DNA of 6,528 nucleotides from Methanocella_A sp964548585 (GCA_964548585.1 CAZJRS010000115.1:1-6528); one strand, 5' to 3'. Positions 1 to 6,010 are shown, numbered from the stretch's first letter. Numbers and translations are program-made. The notes: generated from the sequence alone by a model not told the origin.

Positions 1-1138
1 ACTTGAACGCGTCGCCGATCTTCTCAAAAATATTCTTATGTTTTTTATTGGACTCATCCTTCTCGGCGGCCAGTATCTCAGCATACATCTTTCGGTGACT
101 GTCCGAGATCTTAGCGGGCGTTTTGATGACTACCTTGACATGCATGTCGCCCCGGCGGTTAGCATGCAGGCTCTGGATGCCCTCGCCTTTCAGCCTGAAG
201 ACCGTATCGGTCTGGGTACCGGAAGGGATCTTTAGCTTAGCTTTGCCAGTCAGCGTCTCTACCTCTACTTCGTCGCCGATTGCGGCTTGAGCGAAGGAGA
301 TGGGCATAAGACATGCGATGTCCTCGCCGTAGCGCTGGAAGAACTGATGAGGGCGTACCCGGAGGTGAACGTATAAGTCACCCGGGGTGCCGCCGTTCAT
401 CGGAGCCGGCTCGCCTTCGCCGGTTACTCGCAACTGGAGACCGCTGTCCACGCCTGCGGGGACCCGCACCATGACTTTGCGAACTTTTCGCGTCCTGCCT
501 TTGCCCTTGCATTCGGGGCAGGGGACTTCAAAGGTCTTTCCTTTGCCGCCGCACTGGTTACAGGGCCCGACCCGGACCATCTGGCCGAAGAGGCTCTGGG
601 TGACCTGGCGTACCTGGCCTGAGCCTTTACACTGGGGACACGTGTTAATTTTGGTCCCCGGCTTCGCACCAGAACCATGACATGTGTCACAGGGTTCCAT
701 ACGGGGGGCCACGATCTCCTTTTCGCAGCCAAAGGCCGCTTCTTTGAAATCGATCTCCAGGTCGTACCGCAGGTCATTACCGCGGTTGGCGGCCTGGCCC
801 CGGGAGCCTCCTCCCCGGCCGAAGAACATGTCGAAGAGGTTGTCATAATCTCCGAAGCCCATGTCCTTGAAGATATCGAAGTTATTGTAGATATCTGATG
901 CAGAGTAGCCCTCGGTGGCGGCGTGACCGTACTGGTCGTATTTTGACCGCTTCTGCTCGTCGGACAGGATGGCATACGCCTCGGAAATTTCCTTAAACTT
1001 ATCCTCGGCGCCGGCCTCCTTGTTGCGGTCCGGGTGGTACTGGAGTGCGAGCTTGCGATACGCTTTTTTGATATCGTCGACGCTTGAGCTTTTCTCGACT
1101 CCCAGCACCTCATAGTAGTCTCGCTTGGTGGTTGCCAC
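1..1138 (-). CDS. dnaJ: DnaJ (Hsp40) co-chaperone, C-terminus cut by window edge
   Basis: Cytosolic co-chaperone that binds unfolded clients, passes them to DnaK and stimulates DnaK ATP hydrolysis. I translated the minus strand from a GTG at 1138. It gives 379 codons without a stop before the left edge, close to the usual 370-390 residue length, so only a few residues should be missing. An N-terminal J domain (about residues 5-70) carries the HPD motif at 35-37. A short Gly/Phe-type linker with FFGRGGGSRG follows. A complete zinc-binding domain (about 150-215) has four CxxCxGxG motifs: CDTCHGSG, CPQCKGSG, CNQCGGKG and CPECKGKG. The C-terminal substrate-binding region follows. This is therefore a class I (type A) DnaJ. 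No upstream in-frame ATG was found, and a weak GGGGAT at 1144-1149 lies 5 nt before the GTG. It is the third gene of the operon, 25 bp after dnaK. Confidence 0.96.
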   Translation of the reverse strand, partial: MATTKRDYYEVLGVEKSSSVDDIKKAYRKLALQYHPDRNKEAGAEDKFKEISEAYAILSDEQKRSKYDQYGHAATEGYSASDIYNNFDIFKDMGFGDYDNLFDMFFGRGGGSRGQAANRGNDLRYDLEIDFKEAAFGCEKEIVAPRMEPCDTCHGSGAKPGTKINTCPQCKGSGQVRQVTQSLFGQMVRVGPCNQCGGKGKTFEVPCPECKGKGRTRKVRKVMVRVPAGVDSGLQLRVTGEGEPAPMNGGTPGDLYVHLRVRPHQFFQRYGEDIACLMPISFAQAAIGDEVEVETLTGKAKLKIPSGTQTDTVFRLKGEGIQSLHANRRGDMHVKVVIKTPAKISDSHRKMYAEILAAEKDESNKKHKNIFEKIGDAFK

Positions 1139-1163
1139 AGTACATCCCCGGAGTTGTTTTTAT

Positions 1164-3044
1164 TTATTTCTTGTCGTTGACGACTTCGTAGTCTGCGTCC
1201 ACGACTTTCGGGTCCTTACCCGGGCCGCCGGCAGACTGGCCTGGCTGCTGCTGCTGCTGTTGCTGCTGCTGGGCCTGTTGCTCTTGTTGCTGCTGTTGCT
1301 GGTACTGTTGCTGGGCGTTCTGATATAGGACGGTTGCCACTTCGTTCATGGTCTTGGTCAGGTCGGCCGTGGCTGCTTTGATCTTTTCGAGATCGGCAGT
1401 CTTCTGGGCTTCACGCAGCGCTTCCATGCCCTTGGTGATGCGCTCCTTCTGGTCTGCAGTGATCTTATCTCCTGCATCCTCGAGAGTCTTCTCTGATGAA
1501 TAGAGGAGCGTGTCAGCCTGGTTCATGACTTCGGCCTTATCCTTCTTCGCCGCATCGTCAGATGCGAACTTCTCCGCGTCCTTGACCATGCGCTCGATTT
1601 CGGACTTGTCCAGCTTGGTCGAGGCGGTAATGGTAATTACCTGCTCTTTGCCCGTGCCGAGGTCCTTTGCCTTGACATTCATGATGCCGTTAGCGTCGAT
1701 GTCGAAGGTGACTTCGATCTGGGGGATGCCCCTGGGTGCCGGTGGAATACCGATCAGGTGGAATCTGCCCAGCGTGGTGTTGTCAGCAGCCATAGGCCTC
1801 TCGCCCTGAAGGACGTGGATTTCCACCGAGGTCTGGTTGTCGGCTGCGGTGGAGAAGACCTGGCTCTTGCGGGTTGGAATCGTGGTGTTGCGCTCGATGA
1901 GCTTGGTGGCCACGTTGCCCAGGGTCTCGATACCAAGGCTCAGCGGGGTGACGTCCAGCAGGAGCAAGTCCTTGACCTCTCCGGCCATTACGCCGCCCTG
2001 GATGGCTGCGCCCATGGCGACGCACTCCATCGGGTCGATGCCGCGCTCCGGCTCCTTGCCGAAGAATTTCTTGATCATCTCGAAGACGATAGGCATTCTG
2101 GTAGGACCGCCGACCAGGATAACCCGGTCGACCTGGGTGCCGCCCAGCTTGGCGTCCGCGATCGCCTGCCTCATAGGAGCATTGCACCGGTCGATGACAT
2201 CGTGGACCAGCTCTTCGAGCTTAGCCCGGGTCAACACCATATCCATGTGCTTGGGCCCGCTTGCATCCGCAGTGATGAACGGCAAGTTGATCTGAGTCTG
2301 CAGAGTGCTGGACAGCTCGATCTTCGCTTTCTCAGCTGCATCCCGGAGCCGCTGTACCGCCATTTTATCGGTGCGGACGTCGATGCCGGTATCCTTCTTG
2401 AACTGGCTCGCGATATAGTCGATGATCTTGTTATCCATATCGGTGCCGCCGAGCTGCGTGTCACCCGACGTCGAAAGGACCTCGAACACGCCGTCACCCA
2501 TCTCCATGATGGTGACATCGAGGGTGCCGCCGCCCAGGTCAAAGACCAGGATCTTCTGGCTACCCTTCTTGTCTAAGCCGTAGGCAAGTGCTGCCGCAGT
2601 CGGCTCGTTGATGACACGCAGTACATCCAGACCGGCAATTGTGCCTGCATCCTTGGTGGCCTGGCGCTGGTTGTCATTGAAATACGCTGGCACGGTGATG
2701 ACTGCCTGGGTGATCTTTTCGCCCAGGTACGCCTCTGCATCCTGCTTGATCTTCGAAAGGATCATGGAGGATATCTCCTGGGGCGTATACTTCTTGCCGT
2801 CGATGTCCACCTTATAGTCGGTGCCCATCTTCCGCTTGATAGCCATGATTGTGCGCTCAGGGTTGGTTACTGCCTGACGCTTCGCTGCTTCGCCGACCAG
2901 CCGCTCGCCGGCTTTCGTGAACGCTACTACTGACGGGAACATCCTCGCGCCTTCGGCGCTAGTAACGATGACGGGCTTACCGCCCTCCATGATTGCTGCT
3001 TCTGAGTTGCTGGTCCCCAAGTCAATTCCTAGAATTTTGGACAT
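1164..3044 (-). CDS. dnaK: DnaK (Hsp70) molecular chaperone
   Basis: ATP-dependent Hsp70 that binds and releases hydrophobic segments of unfolded proteins, working with DnaJ and GrpE. The 626-residue product starts MSKILGIDLGTSNS (phosphate-1 loop, residues 6-14, with Ser12 where Thr is usual). It continues with VPAYFNDNQRQATKDAG near 118-134, FDLGGGTLDV (phosphate 2) at 168-177, VGGPTRMP (adenosine loop) at 311-318, the interdomain linker DLLLLDV at 359-365 and the substrate-binding segment VEIHVLQGER at 407-416. The nucleotide-binding domain lacks the roughly 24-residue insertion of proteobacterial DnaK, as is known for archaeal and Gram-positive forms. The lid is followed by a glutamine tract (575-600) and a conserved acidic tail, DADYEVV. 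I chose ATG 3044 over an in-frame TTG at 3050 because a GAGGTGA ribosome binding site lies 7 nt upstream of the ATG and overlaps the TTG. Second gene of the operon. Confidence 0.98.
   Translation of the reverse strand: MSKILGIDLGTSNSEAAIMEGGKPVIVTSAEGARMFPSVVAFTKAGERLVGEAAKRQAVTNPERTIMAIKRKMGTDYKVDIDGKKYTPQEISSMILSKIKQDAEAYLGEKITQAVITVPAYFNDNQRQATKDAGTIAGLDVLRVINEPTAAALAYGLDKKGSQKILVFDLGGGTLDVTIMEMGDGVFEVLSTSGDTQLGGTDMDNKIIDYIASQFKKDTGIDVRTDKMAVQRLRDAAEKAKIELSSTLQTQINLPFITADASGPKHMDMVLTRAKLEELVHDVIDRCNAPMRQAIADAKLGGTQVDRVILVGGPTRMPIVFEMIKKFFGKEPERGIDPMECVAMGAAIQGGVMAGEVKDLLLLDVTPLSLGIETLGNVATKLIERNTTIPTRKSQVFSTAADNQTSVEIHVLQGERPMAADNTTLGRFHLIGIPPAPRGIPQIEVTFDIDANGIMNVKAKDLGTGKEQVITITASTKLDKSEIERMVKDAEKFASDDAAKKDKAEVMNQADTLLYSSEKTLEDAGDKITADQKERITKGMEALREAQKTADLEKIKAATADLTKTMNEVATVLYQNAQQQYQQQQQQEQQAQQQQQQQQQPGQSAGGPGKDPKVVDADYEVVNDKK
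1245..1322 (-). repeat. CAG/CAA triplet tract coding the DnaK polyglutamine tail
   Basis: Read on the minus strand, this stretch encodes DnaK residues 575-600. Of 26 residues 21 are glutamine, interrupted only by N, A, Y, E and A, and the longest run is nine Gln. The codons are mostly CAG with some CAA, so on the plus strand it reads as CTG/TTG repeats. It sits between the helical lid and the conserved DADYEVV tail, where other DnaKs have a flexible, often Gly- or Gln-containing linker. Triplet repeats of this kind could change length by replication slippage in multiples of three without breaking the frame. Confidence 0.9.
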
Positions 3045-3051
3045 ATGCAAT

Positions 3052-3058
3052 TCACCTC
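3052..3058 (-). promoter_or_regulatory. dnaK ribosome binding site overlapping grpE stop
   Basis: The minus strand reads GAGGTGA here, a strong match to the archaeal Shine-Dalgarno sequence, 7 nt before the dnaK ATG. The last bases of this site (AGG TGA) are also the final Arg codon and stop codon of grpE. This fixes the dnaK start at 3044 and suggests translational coupling of the two genes. Confidence 0.85.
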
Positions 3059-3579
3059 TTAGATACTTTCACTTTCGCGTAGCGAATGACTTTTGAATAT
3101 AACATATAGCCTCGCTGGAACTCGTCGAGAATTGTGCCCTCCTCGACATCCTGCGATAATTCCTGCATCATTGCCTCGTGCAGGTGAGGGTCGAACATTT
3201 TACCCTCGGTTTCAATGGGTTTCAGGCCATGCCTCGTCAGGGTTAATGCCATCTGGGCATAGATCATCTCAAGACCTTTGGCCATCTGCCCGTCGCCCGA
3301 CTTCTTTGCGGTTGCAACGGCACGTTCGAGGTTTTCGTACACTTCGATGAGCTCGATGATCAGCCCTTCGTTCGCGTACCGGACGACGTCTTCCTTCTCC
3401 CGGGCAACGCGCTTCTTATAGTTCTCGAAATCTGCCTGCAGATACCGCAGGCCGGTCAGGTATTCTTCTACCTGTCGTGTCAGACGGGCGACTTCGTCGC
3501 CTTCGATCGTTTCCTCGGCCATAACCTGCCGCTCCATCTTTTCAGCCTCATCCCCACCGGGGACGCTTTTCGAGTCCAT
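3052..3579 (-). CDS. grpE: GrpE, nucleotide exchange factor for DnaK
   Basis: Cytosolic dimeric co-chaperone that releases ADP from DnaK and so resets the folding cycle. The 175-residue product has an acidic, probably disordered N-terminus and then a long helical, coiled-coil-like segment with the family hallmark YLQADFENYKKR at 46-57. The beta domain includes MFDPHLHEAM at 128-137. The C-terminal signature is FQRGYMLYSKVIRYAKVKVSK (154-174), which corresponds to the usual GYxLxxRVLRPAxVxVxK with Tyr in place of the usual Pro. Length is normal for bacterial and archaeal GrpE. ATG 3579 is supported by GGAGGG at 3585-3590, while Met15 and Met20 lack such a site. It is the first gene of the grpE-dnaK-dnaJ operon, and its stop codon lies within the dnaK ribosome binding site. 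Confidence 0.96.
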   Translation of the reverse strand: MDSKSVPGGDEAEKMERQVMAEETIEGDEVARLTRQVEEYLTGLRYLQADFENYKKRVAREKEDVVRYANEGLIIELIEVYENLERAVATAKKSGDGQMAKGLEMIYAQMALTLTRHGLKPIETEGKMFDPHLHEAMMQELSQDVEEGTILDEFQRGYMLYSKVIRYAKVKVSKR

Positions 3580-3584
3580 ATATG

Positions 3585-3590
3585 CCCTCC
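3585..3590 (-). promoter_or_regulatory. grpE ribosome binding site
   Basis: The minus strand reads GGAGGG, followed by about 5-6 nt and ATG at 3579. It is a near-perfect Shine-Dalgarno core, supports the longest ATG start of grpE, and implies that the transcript has a leader. Confidence 0.75.
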
Positions 3591-3637
3591 GTAGCCCGGT
3601 TATTATATAGACGGGTTTAAAGTAATGTTTGCACTTC

Positions 3638-3654
3638 TATATATAGTTTATCGT
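3638..3654 (-). promoter_or_regulatory. Putative TATA/BRE promoter of the grpE-dnaK-dnaJ operon
   Basis: On the minus strand the sequence ACGATAAAC is followed by TATATATA (3645-3638), resembling an archaeal BRE plus TATA box. A start about 25-27 nt downstream would fall near 3613-3618 and give a leader of about 35 nt that includes the GGAGGG site. A second TATA-like stretch, CTATATAATA (about 3610-3601), lies closer to the gene. A start directed by it would fall almost on the ATG and lose the ribosome binding site, so I prefer the distal box. I see no CIRCE (HrcA) inverted repeat. Confidence 0.55.
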
Positions 3655-3916
3655 TCAATCGGTCAGCAAACAGCGTCGCCGATCGCAGTATAGTACATGA
3701 GTATTCGCCTTGGTGCACCGGCGCCTAAGCTCGCAGATAAGGAAAAACCTGCAACAACCCCTTAATTCAGAGTATAAATTAGAATGGTGAAAGCATAAAT
3801 ATTTTCCAGCAGTGGCCAGATTGTATACGCGCTGGCATCTTTATGACCATATATTTGTTAGTTACGGGCGATGGCCGGGACTGATCGCACCACCGGGAAA
3901 CACCTACCACCATAAG

Positions 3917-3926
3917 GCTTTTTAAA
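3917..3926 (+). promoter_or_regulatory. Possible TATA element for the KaiC-like gene
   Basis: GCTTTTTAAA on the plus strand, preceded by purine-rich ATAAG, is a reasonable archaeal TATA candidate. It would start a transcript near 3945-3950, giving a leader of about 60 nt before ATG 4010. Competing candidates are TAATATTA at 3943-3950, and GAAAGCATAAATAT at 3789-3802, which has the better BRE-TATA form but lies about 200 bp upstream. The choice is uncertain. Confidence 0.3.
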
Positions 3927-3961
3927 GAAGAATAGCATCTGGTAATATTATCTACAGGAAA

Positions 3962-3976
3962 CAAGGTTTAGCCTTG
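3962..3976 (+). repeat. Small inverted repeat in the KaiC-like gene leader
   Basis: CAAGG-TTTAG-CCTTG is a perfect 5-bp inverted repeat with a 5-nt spacer, ending 33 nt before ATG 4010. If the promoter at 3917-3926 is used, it would lie in the 5' leader as a small hairpin. It could equally be an operator or chance. Confidence 0.35.
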
Positions 3977-4009
3977 AATCTGTAATTTAAAAAAGTTTGT
4001 GATGCCACT

Positions 4010-4735
4010 ATGGAACGCGTTTCAACAGGCATTGAAGAACTGGACCGGTTTATTAGCGGAGGCTACCCGAAGGGTAAGAGTGTGCTCGTAACCGGATCGC
4101 CGGGATCTGGAAAAACTATCATAGCTATCCATTGTATCTACCGTGGCTGCCTTGACGGTAAGAAATGCATCTATATTGCTACCGAAGAGGAGCTAGAGGA
4201 TATCCTGCTCCAGGCGGAGAGCATCGGCCATGATATCAGGCCGTTCTACGAATCGGGCCAGCTTAAGATCATCAAGCTCTACGAAGAAAGAGCCTATACC
4301 ACGATTCAGACCATGTCACTGGGCTTCGAAAAAATCGACAGCCTGCAGTCAGACATCATCAGCCTGGTAGAAAAGATCCCCCGGGAGACAGACCTGGTCG
4401 TCATCGACAACCTGGGTGTCTTCACGTTGAACATGTCCATGGACGAGTTCCGCAAACAGCTTGACACGCTTAACCTTCTGCTGGCCAAGCAGCATTTCAC
4501 CTCACTGTACATCATGGATGACACATCGAACCGCCGCACCGAGGGTGTGGCCTCGTACTCGGCCTACGGAGTCATCCGGCTCTCCATCAAAGAGAACCCG
4601 TATACGAACTTACGGGAGAGACACCTGGAGATCAGCAAGATGAGGGCGACTAGTATTCCGCTGGAAAGCTATGCCTTCAACATCACGTCCGAGGGTATTA
4701 TGATTTTACAGAAGAAGGGTGTCTGGTCACTTTAA
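4010..4735 (+). CDS. KaiC/RAD55-family single-domain ATPase
   Basis: RecA-fold ATPase of the KaiC/RAD55 group, which is abundant in archaea and mostly of unknown role (proposed signalling or oligomeric switches). The 241-residue product opens with the family motif RVSTGIEELDRFISGG. It has Walker A GSPGSGKT at 29-36, acidic residues TEEE at 58-61 after the second strand (the KaiC catalytic glutamate position), Walker B LVVID at 129-133 and a KaiC-like KMRAT at 210-214. KaiC normally has KMRGTxH there, but here the His position is Ile. The core is intact, so it probably binds ATP and oligomerises. There is one domain only, no membrane segment and no fused receiver or kinase domain. The ATG is preceded by a weak GTGAT (3999-4003). 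It is divergent from grpE and convergent with the thioesterase gene, so it is probably transcribed alone. No substrate or partner can be deduced. Not ArlH-like by its motifs. Confidence 0.9.
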   Translation: MERVSTGIEELDRFISGGYPKGKSVLVTGSPGSGKTIIAIHCIYRGCLDGKKCIYIATEEELEDILLQAESIGHDIRPFYESGQLKIIKLYEERAYTTIQTMSLGFEKIDSLQSDIISLVEKIPRETDLVVIDNLGVFTLNMSMDEFRKQLDTLNLLLAKQHFTSLYIMDDTSNRRTEGVASYSAYGVIRLSIKENPYTNLRERHLEISKMRATSIPLESYAFNITSEGIMILQKKGVWSL

Positions 4736-4765
4736 TAGTTAAGGGCTGGCTGCAACCCATCAGTG

Positions 4766-4780
4766 ATAAAATAATTATTT
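4766..4780 (-). terminator. Possible minus-strand terminator for the thioesterase gene
   Basis: After a hairpin-forming segment in the last codons of the thioesterase gene, the minus strand runs through AAATAATTATTT (a perfect 12-bp palindrome at 4769-4780 containing the stop codon) into TTTTATC. U-rich RNA of this kind is the main archaeal termination signal. With only 39 bp between the convergent stop codons, termination here would keep the transcript from entering the KaiC-like gene. Confidence 0.4.
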
Positions 4781-5200
4781 GGTGATTTGCATCTTTAGCA
4801 AATCATCAACAGTCTCCTTTTTTCTGTAGGCCATGCCCTGGAAAATGGCGAGGAGATCCCCTTTTTCGTTGGTCACATCGATGGCGTAGGTCGCGATGCG
4901 GCCGCCCAGCGACGTCTCCCTTGCATCGGCGGTCAGCGTACCGGATGAGACAGCTTTGACGTATGAGATGCTACAATTGATAGCCACCGCTACTGTGCCA
5001 TGGGAGTTACAGGCTGCGGCAAAAGCGAAGTCCGCCAGTGTGAATAGTGCCCCGCCGTGGACCGTGCCCACACCGTTCAAGTGGTGCTTTCGGACTTCCA
5101 TGATAGCCTTTGAGCCCCCGCCGGCCGCCTCCAGCAGCGTGATTCCGCAGTGCTGTGCGAACTGATCATGATCCCGGAAATACTGTGCAATGTCAGCCAT
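4775..5200 (-). CDS. PaaI-family hotdog-fold thioesterase
   Basis: Cytosolic hotdog-fold enzyme expected to hydrolyse an acyl-CoA thioester; the substrate cannot be told from sequence. From ATG 5200 it is 141 residues, normal for the family. The signature HHLNGVGTVHGGALFTLADFAFAAACNSHG (39-68) contains Asn42, the HGG turn at 48-50 and Asp57, the residues typical of the PaaI active site. A strand-rich second half ends in an ITK tail. The start is uncertain: ATG 5209 adds three residues and a frame opening near 5272 adds 24. None has a Shine-Dalgarno site, and I chose 5200 because MADIAQYFRDHDQFAQHCGI aligns with the usual N-terminus of the family. It is convergent with the KaiC-like gene and divergent from the hemerythrin gene, so probably monocistronic. 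E. coli PaaI acts in phenylacetate breakdown, but no such genes are here, so I give no symbol. Confidence 0.9.
   Translation of the reverse strand: MADIAQYFRDHDQFAQHCGITLLEAAGGGSKAIMEVRKHHLNGVGTVHGGALFTLADFAFAAACNSHGTVAVAINCSISYVKAVSSGTLTADARETSLGGRIATYAIDVTNEKGDLLAIFQGMAYRKKETVDDLLKMQITK
4781..4823 (+). terminator. Hairpin plus T-tract, possible terminator of the KaiC-like gene
   Basis: An inverted repeat TGATTTGC (4783-4790) / GCAAATCA (4798-4805) is perfect over 8 bp and extends to about 10 bp with one G-U pair and a closing G-C pair (4781/4807). The loop is ATCTTTA. Eleven bases further on the plus strand has TTTTTT (4818-4823). Lying 45 nt after the KaiC-like stop, it is well placed to end that transcript, though the hairpin is inside the 3' end of the opposite thioesterase gene. 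Confidence 0.45.
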
Positions 5201-5227
5201 GGTAACCATGTCATATTGGATAGATAT

Positions 5228-5236
5228 GATATAACC
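5228..5236 (-). promoter_or_regulatory. Possible TATA box of the thioesterase gene
   Basis: The minus strand reads GGTTATATC here. A start 22-31 nt downstream of the box centre would fall between ATG 5209 and ATG 5200. The mRNA would then be leaderless or nearly so, which fits the lack of any Shine-Dalgarno site. It also argues against the longer reading frame starting near 5272. Confidence 0.4.
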
Positions 5237-5333
5237 GTTGTTACAGGCGTTTACGGATAAGCACGTACTCAAACCTCGACTTCGGGCTGGTCATGCAAAA
5301 CCCGTGCGCATACCTGTACCGCTGATTTTCCCT

Positions 5334-5374
5334 CGGGATACCTATTAATAAATTTACCAAAAAATCCTATCCCG
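5334..5374 (+). promoter_or_regulatory. Hemerythrin gene promoter flanked by an inverted repeat
   Basis: An AT-rich core CCTATTAATAAATTTACC (5341-5358) supplies a TATA-like element about 35-40 bp before ATG 5387. It is bracketed by a perfect 7-bp inverted repeat, CGGGATA (5334-5340) and TATCCCG (5368-5374), with a 27-bp spacer. The right arm abuts the GGAG ribosome binding site (5374-5377). Arms about 34 bp apart, roughly three helical turns, would suit a regulator covering the TATA box, but this is inference. Confidence 0.4.
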
Positions 5375-5386
5375 GAGTTGAGACGT

Positions 5387-6010
5387 ATGGCACAGAAGAT
5401 GATGAAACGCTTACCATCAGGCCTGGAAGAGGGCATCGAAAACATGTCACCTACCGAGGAGCTAAGCCTTGAACATGCCCAGCTAGTCCGGATTATGATG
5501 GCGATTGACAGGACGCTACAGGACGCCGGGAAAAGTTCTAAGTCCAGCCTAAAGCCGGTAAACCAGGCCTGCGAGATGATAAAAAAGCTCGTAGACGAAC
5601 ATCACATGAGGATCGAAGAGGGTTACGTATACCCGAAGTTTGAGGATACCGAGCTCTCTGACTTTGTAAAGACATTAAATGATCAGCACACCGAAGCACG
5701 GAAAATGGTTGCAAAAATGACGAACCTGAGCAAAGGTGGAAAACCGGACATAGACGAACTCAGAAGCACGTTCAGGGACTTCCGGGACATGATCACGGCG
5801 CATGCCGCATGGGAGGAGACGATCCTGTTCCCGGCCATGCAAGGCACATGGTCGGAGGATCAGCTTGATGAGCTCAGGGAGAAGCAGGAAGAAGACGAGA
5901 AGAGACTGATGGGTGATGATGCAACACAGAAAGCATACAATATGTTGACAGACCTGGAGTCTTCCTGTGGCATCGAGAGCATCGGCGATTTCACCCGGAT
6001 AAACAAATAA
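5387..6010 (+). CDS. Hemerythrin HHE cation-binding domain protein
   Basis: Soluble helical-bundle protein of the hemerythrin/HHE family, expected to hold a non-heme di-iron centre that binds oxygen, senses oxygen or NO, or handles iron. The 207-residue product has ligand candidates in the expected order: His30 (LEHAQL), His73 and Glu77 (HMRIEEGYVYP), His101 (NDQHTEARKM), and His139 and Glu143 (HAAWEETILFP). Both HxxxE motifs are followed by Pro at +10, as is typical. The domain occupies about residues 22-152. A further 55 residues are charged and probably helical (SEDQLDELREKQEEDEKRL), ending in SSCGIESIGDF. ATG 5387 has GGAG at 5374-5377, 9 nt upstream. An in-frame TTG at 5378 abuts that site and is unlikely as a start. 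Divergent from the thioesterase gene, followed by a strong terminator, so probably monocistronic. In an anaerobe, a role in oxygen or NO defence is plausible but unproven. Confidence 0.9.
   Translation: MAQKMMKRLPSGLEEGIENMSPTEELSLEHAQLVRIMMAIDRTLQDAGKSSKSSLKPVNQACEMIKKLVDEHHMRIEEGYVYPKFEDTELSDFVKTLNDQHTEARKMVAKMTNLSKGGKPDIDELRSTFRDFRDMITAHAAWEETILFPAMQGTWSEDQLDELREKQEEDEKRLMGDDATQKAYNMLTDLESSCGIESIGDFTRINK

Larger units (their letters stand above)
3591..4009. other. Divergent intergenic region, no convincing gene
   Basis: This 419-bp stretch separates the leftward heat-shock operon from the rightward KaiC-like gene. It holds the grpE promoter near its left end and candidate TATA elements near its right end. 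Between them I see only short symmetries: GGTGCACC (3712-3719) next to GGCGCC (3720-3725), and CCAGC (3806-3810) facing GCTGG (3831-3835). A 61-codon minus-strand frame at 3779-3964 starts with TTG, has no recognisable protein features and is probably chance. A small RNA or distant regulatory sites cannot be excluded. Confidence 0.6.

Noticed and set aside
424..1113. 229-codon minus-strand frame overlapping dnaJ
   Set aside because: It is an out-of-frame shadow of dnaJ. Its Ser/Arg/Thr/Pro-rich translation has no domain, while the dnaJ frame gives intact J and zinc-finger domains.
1125..1328. Plus-strand frame ending in a long leucine run, resembling a membrane protein
   Set aside because: The leucines are the complement of the DnaK glutamine codons (CTG/TTG), not a genuine membrane segment.
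1758..2576. Long plus-strand open frame (272 codons) opposite dnaK
   Set aside because: It is fully antisense to a very well conserved gene. Long antisense frames are a known by-product of codon bias in hsp70 genes, and the translation shows no recognisable domain.
3591..3660. CIRCE (HrcA) operator before grpE
   Set aside because: No TTAGCACTC/GAGTGCTAA-type inverted repeat could be found in the region.
3779..3964. 61-codon minus-strand frame in the divergent intergenic region
   Set aside because: TTG start, no clear ribosome binding site, no recognisable protein features, and it spans candidate promoter elements.
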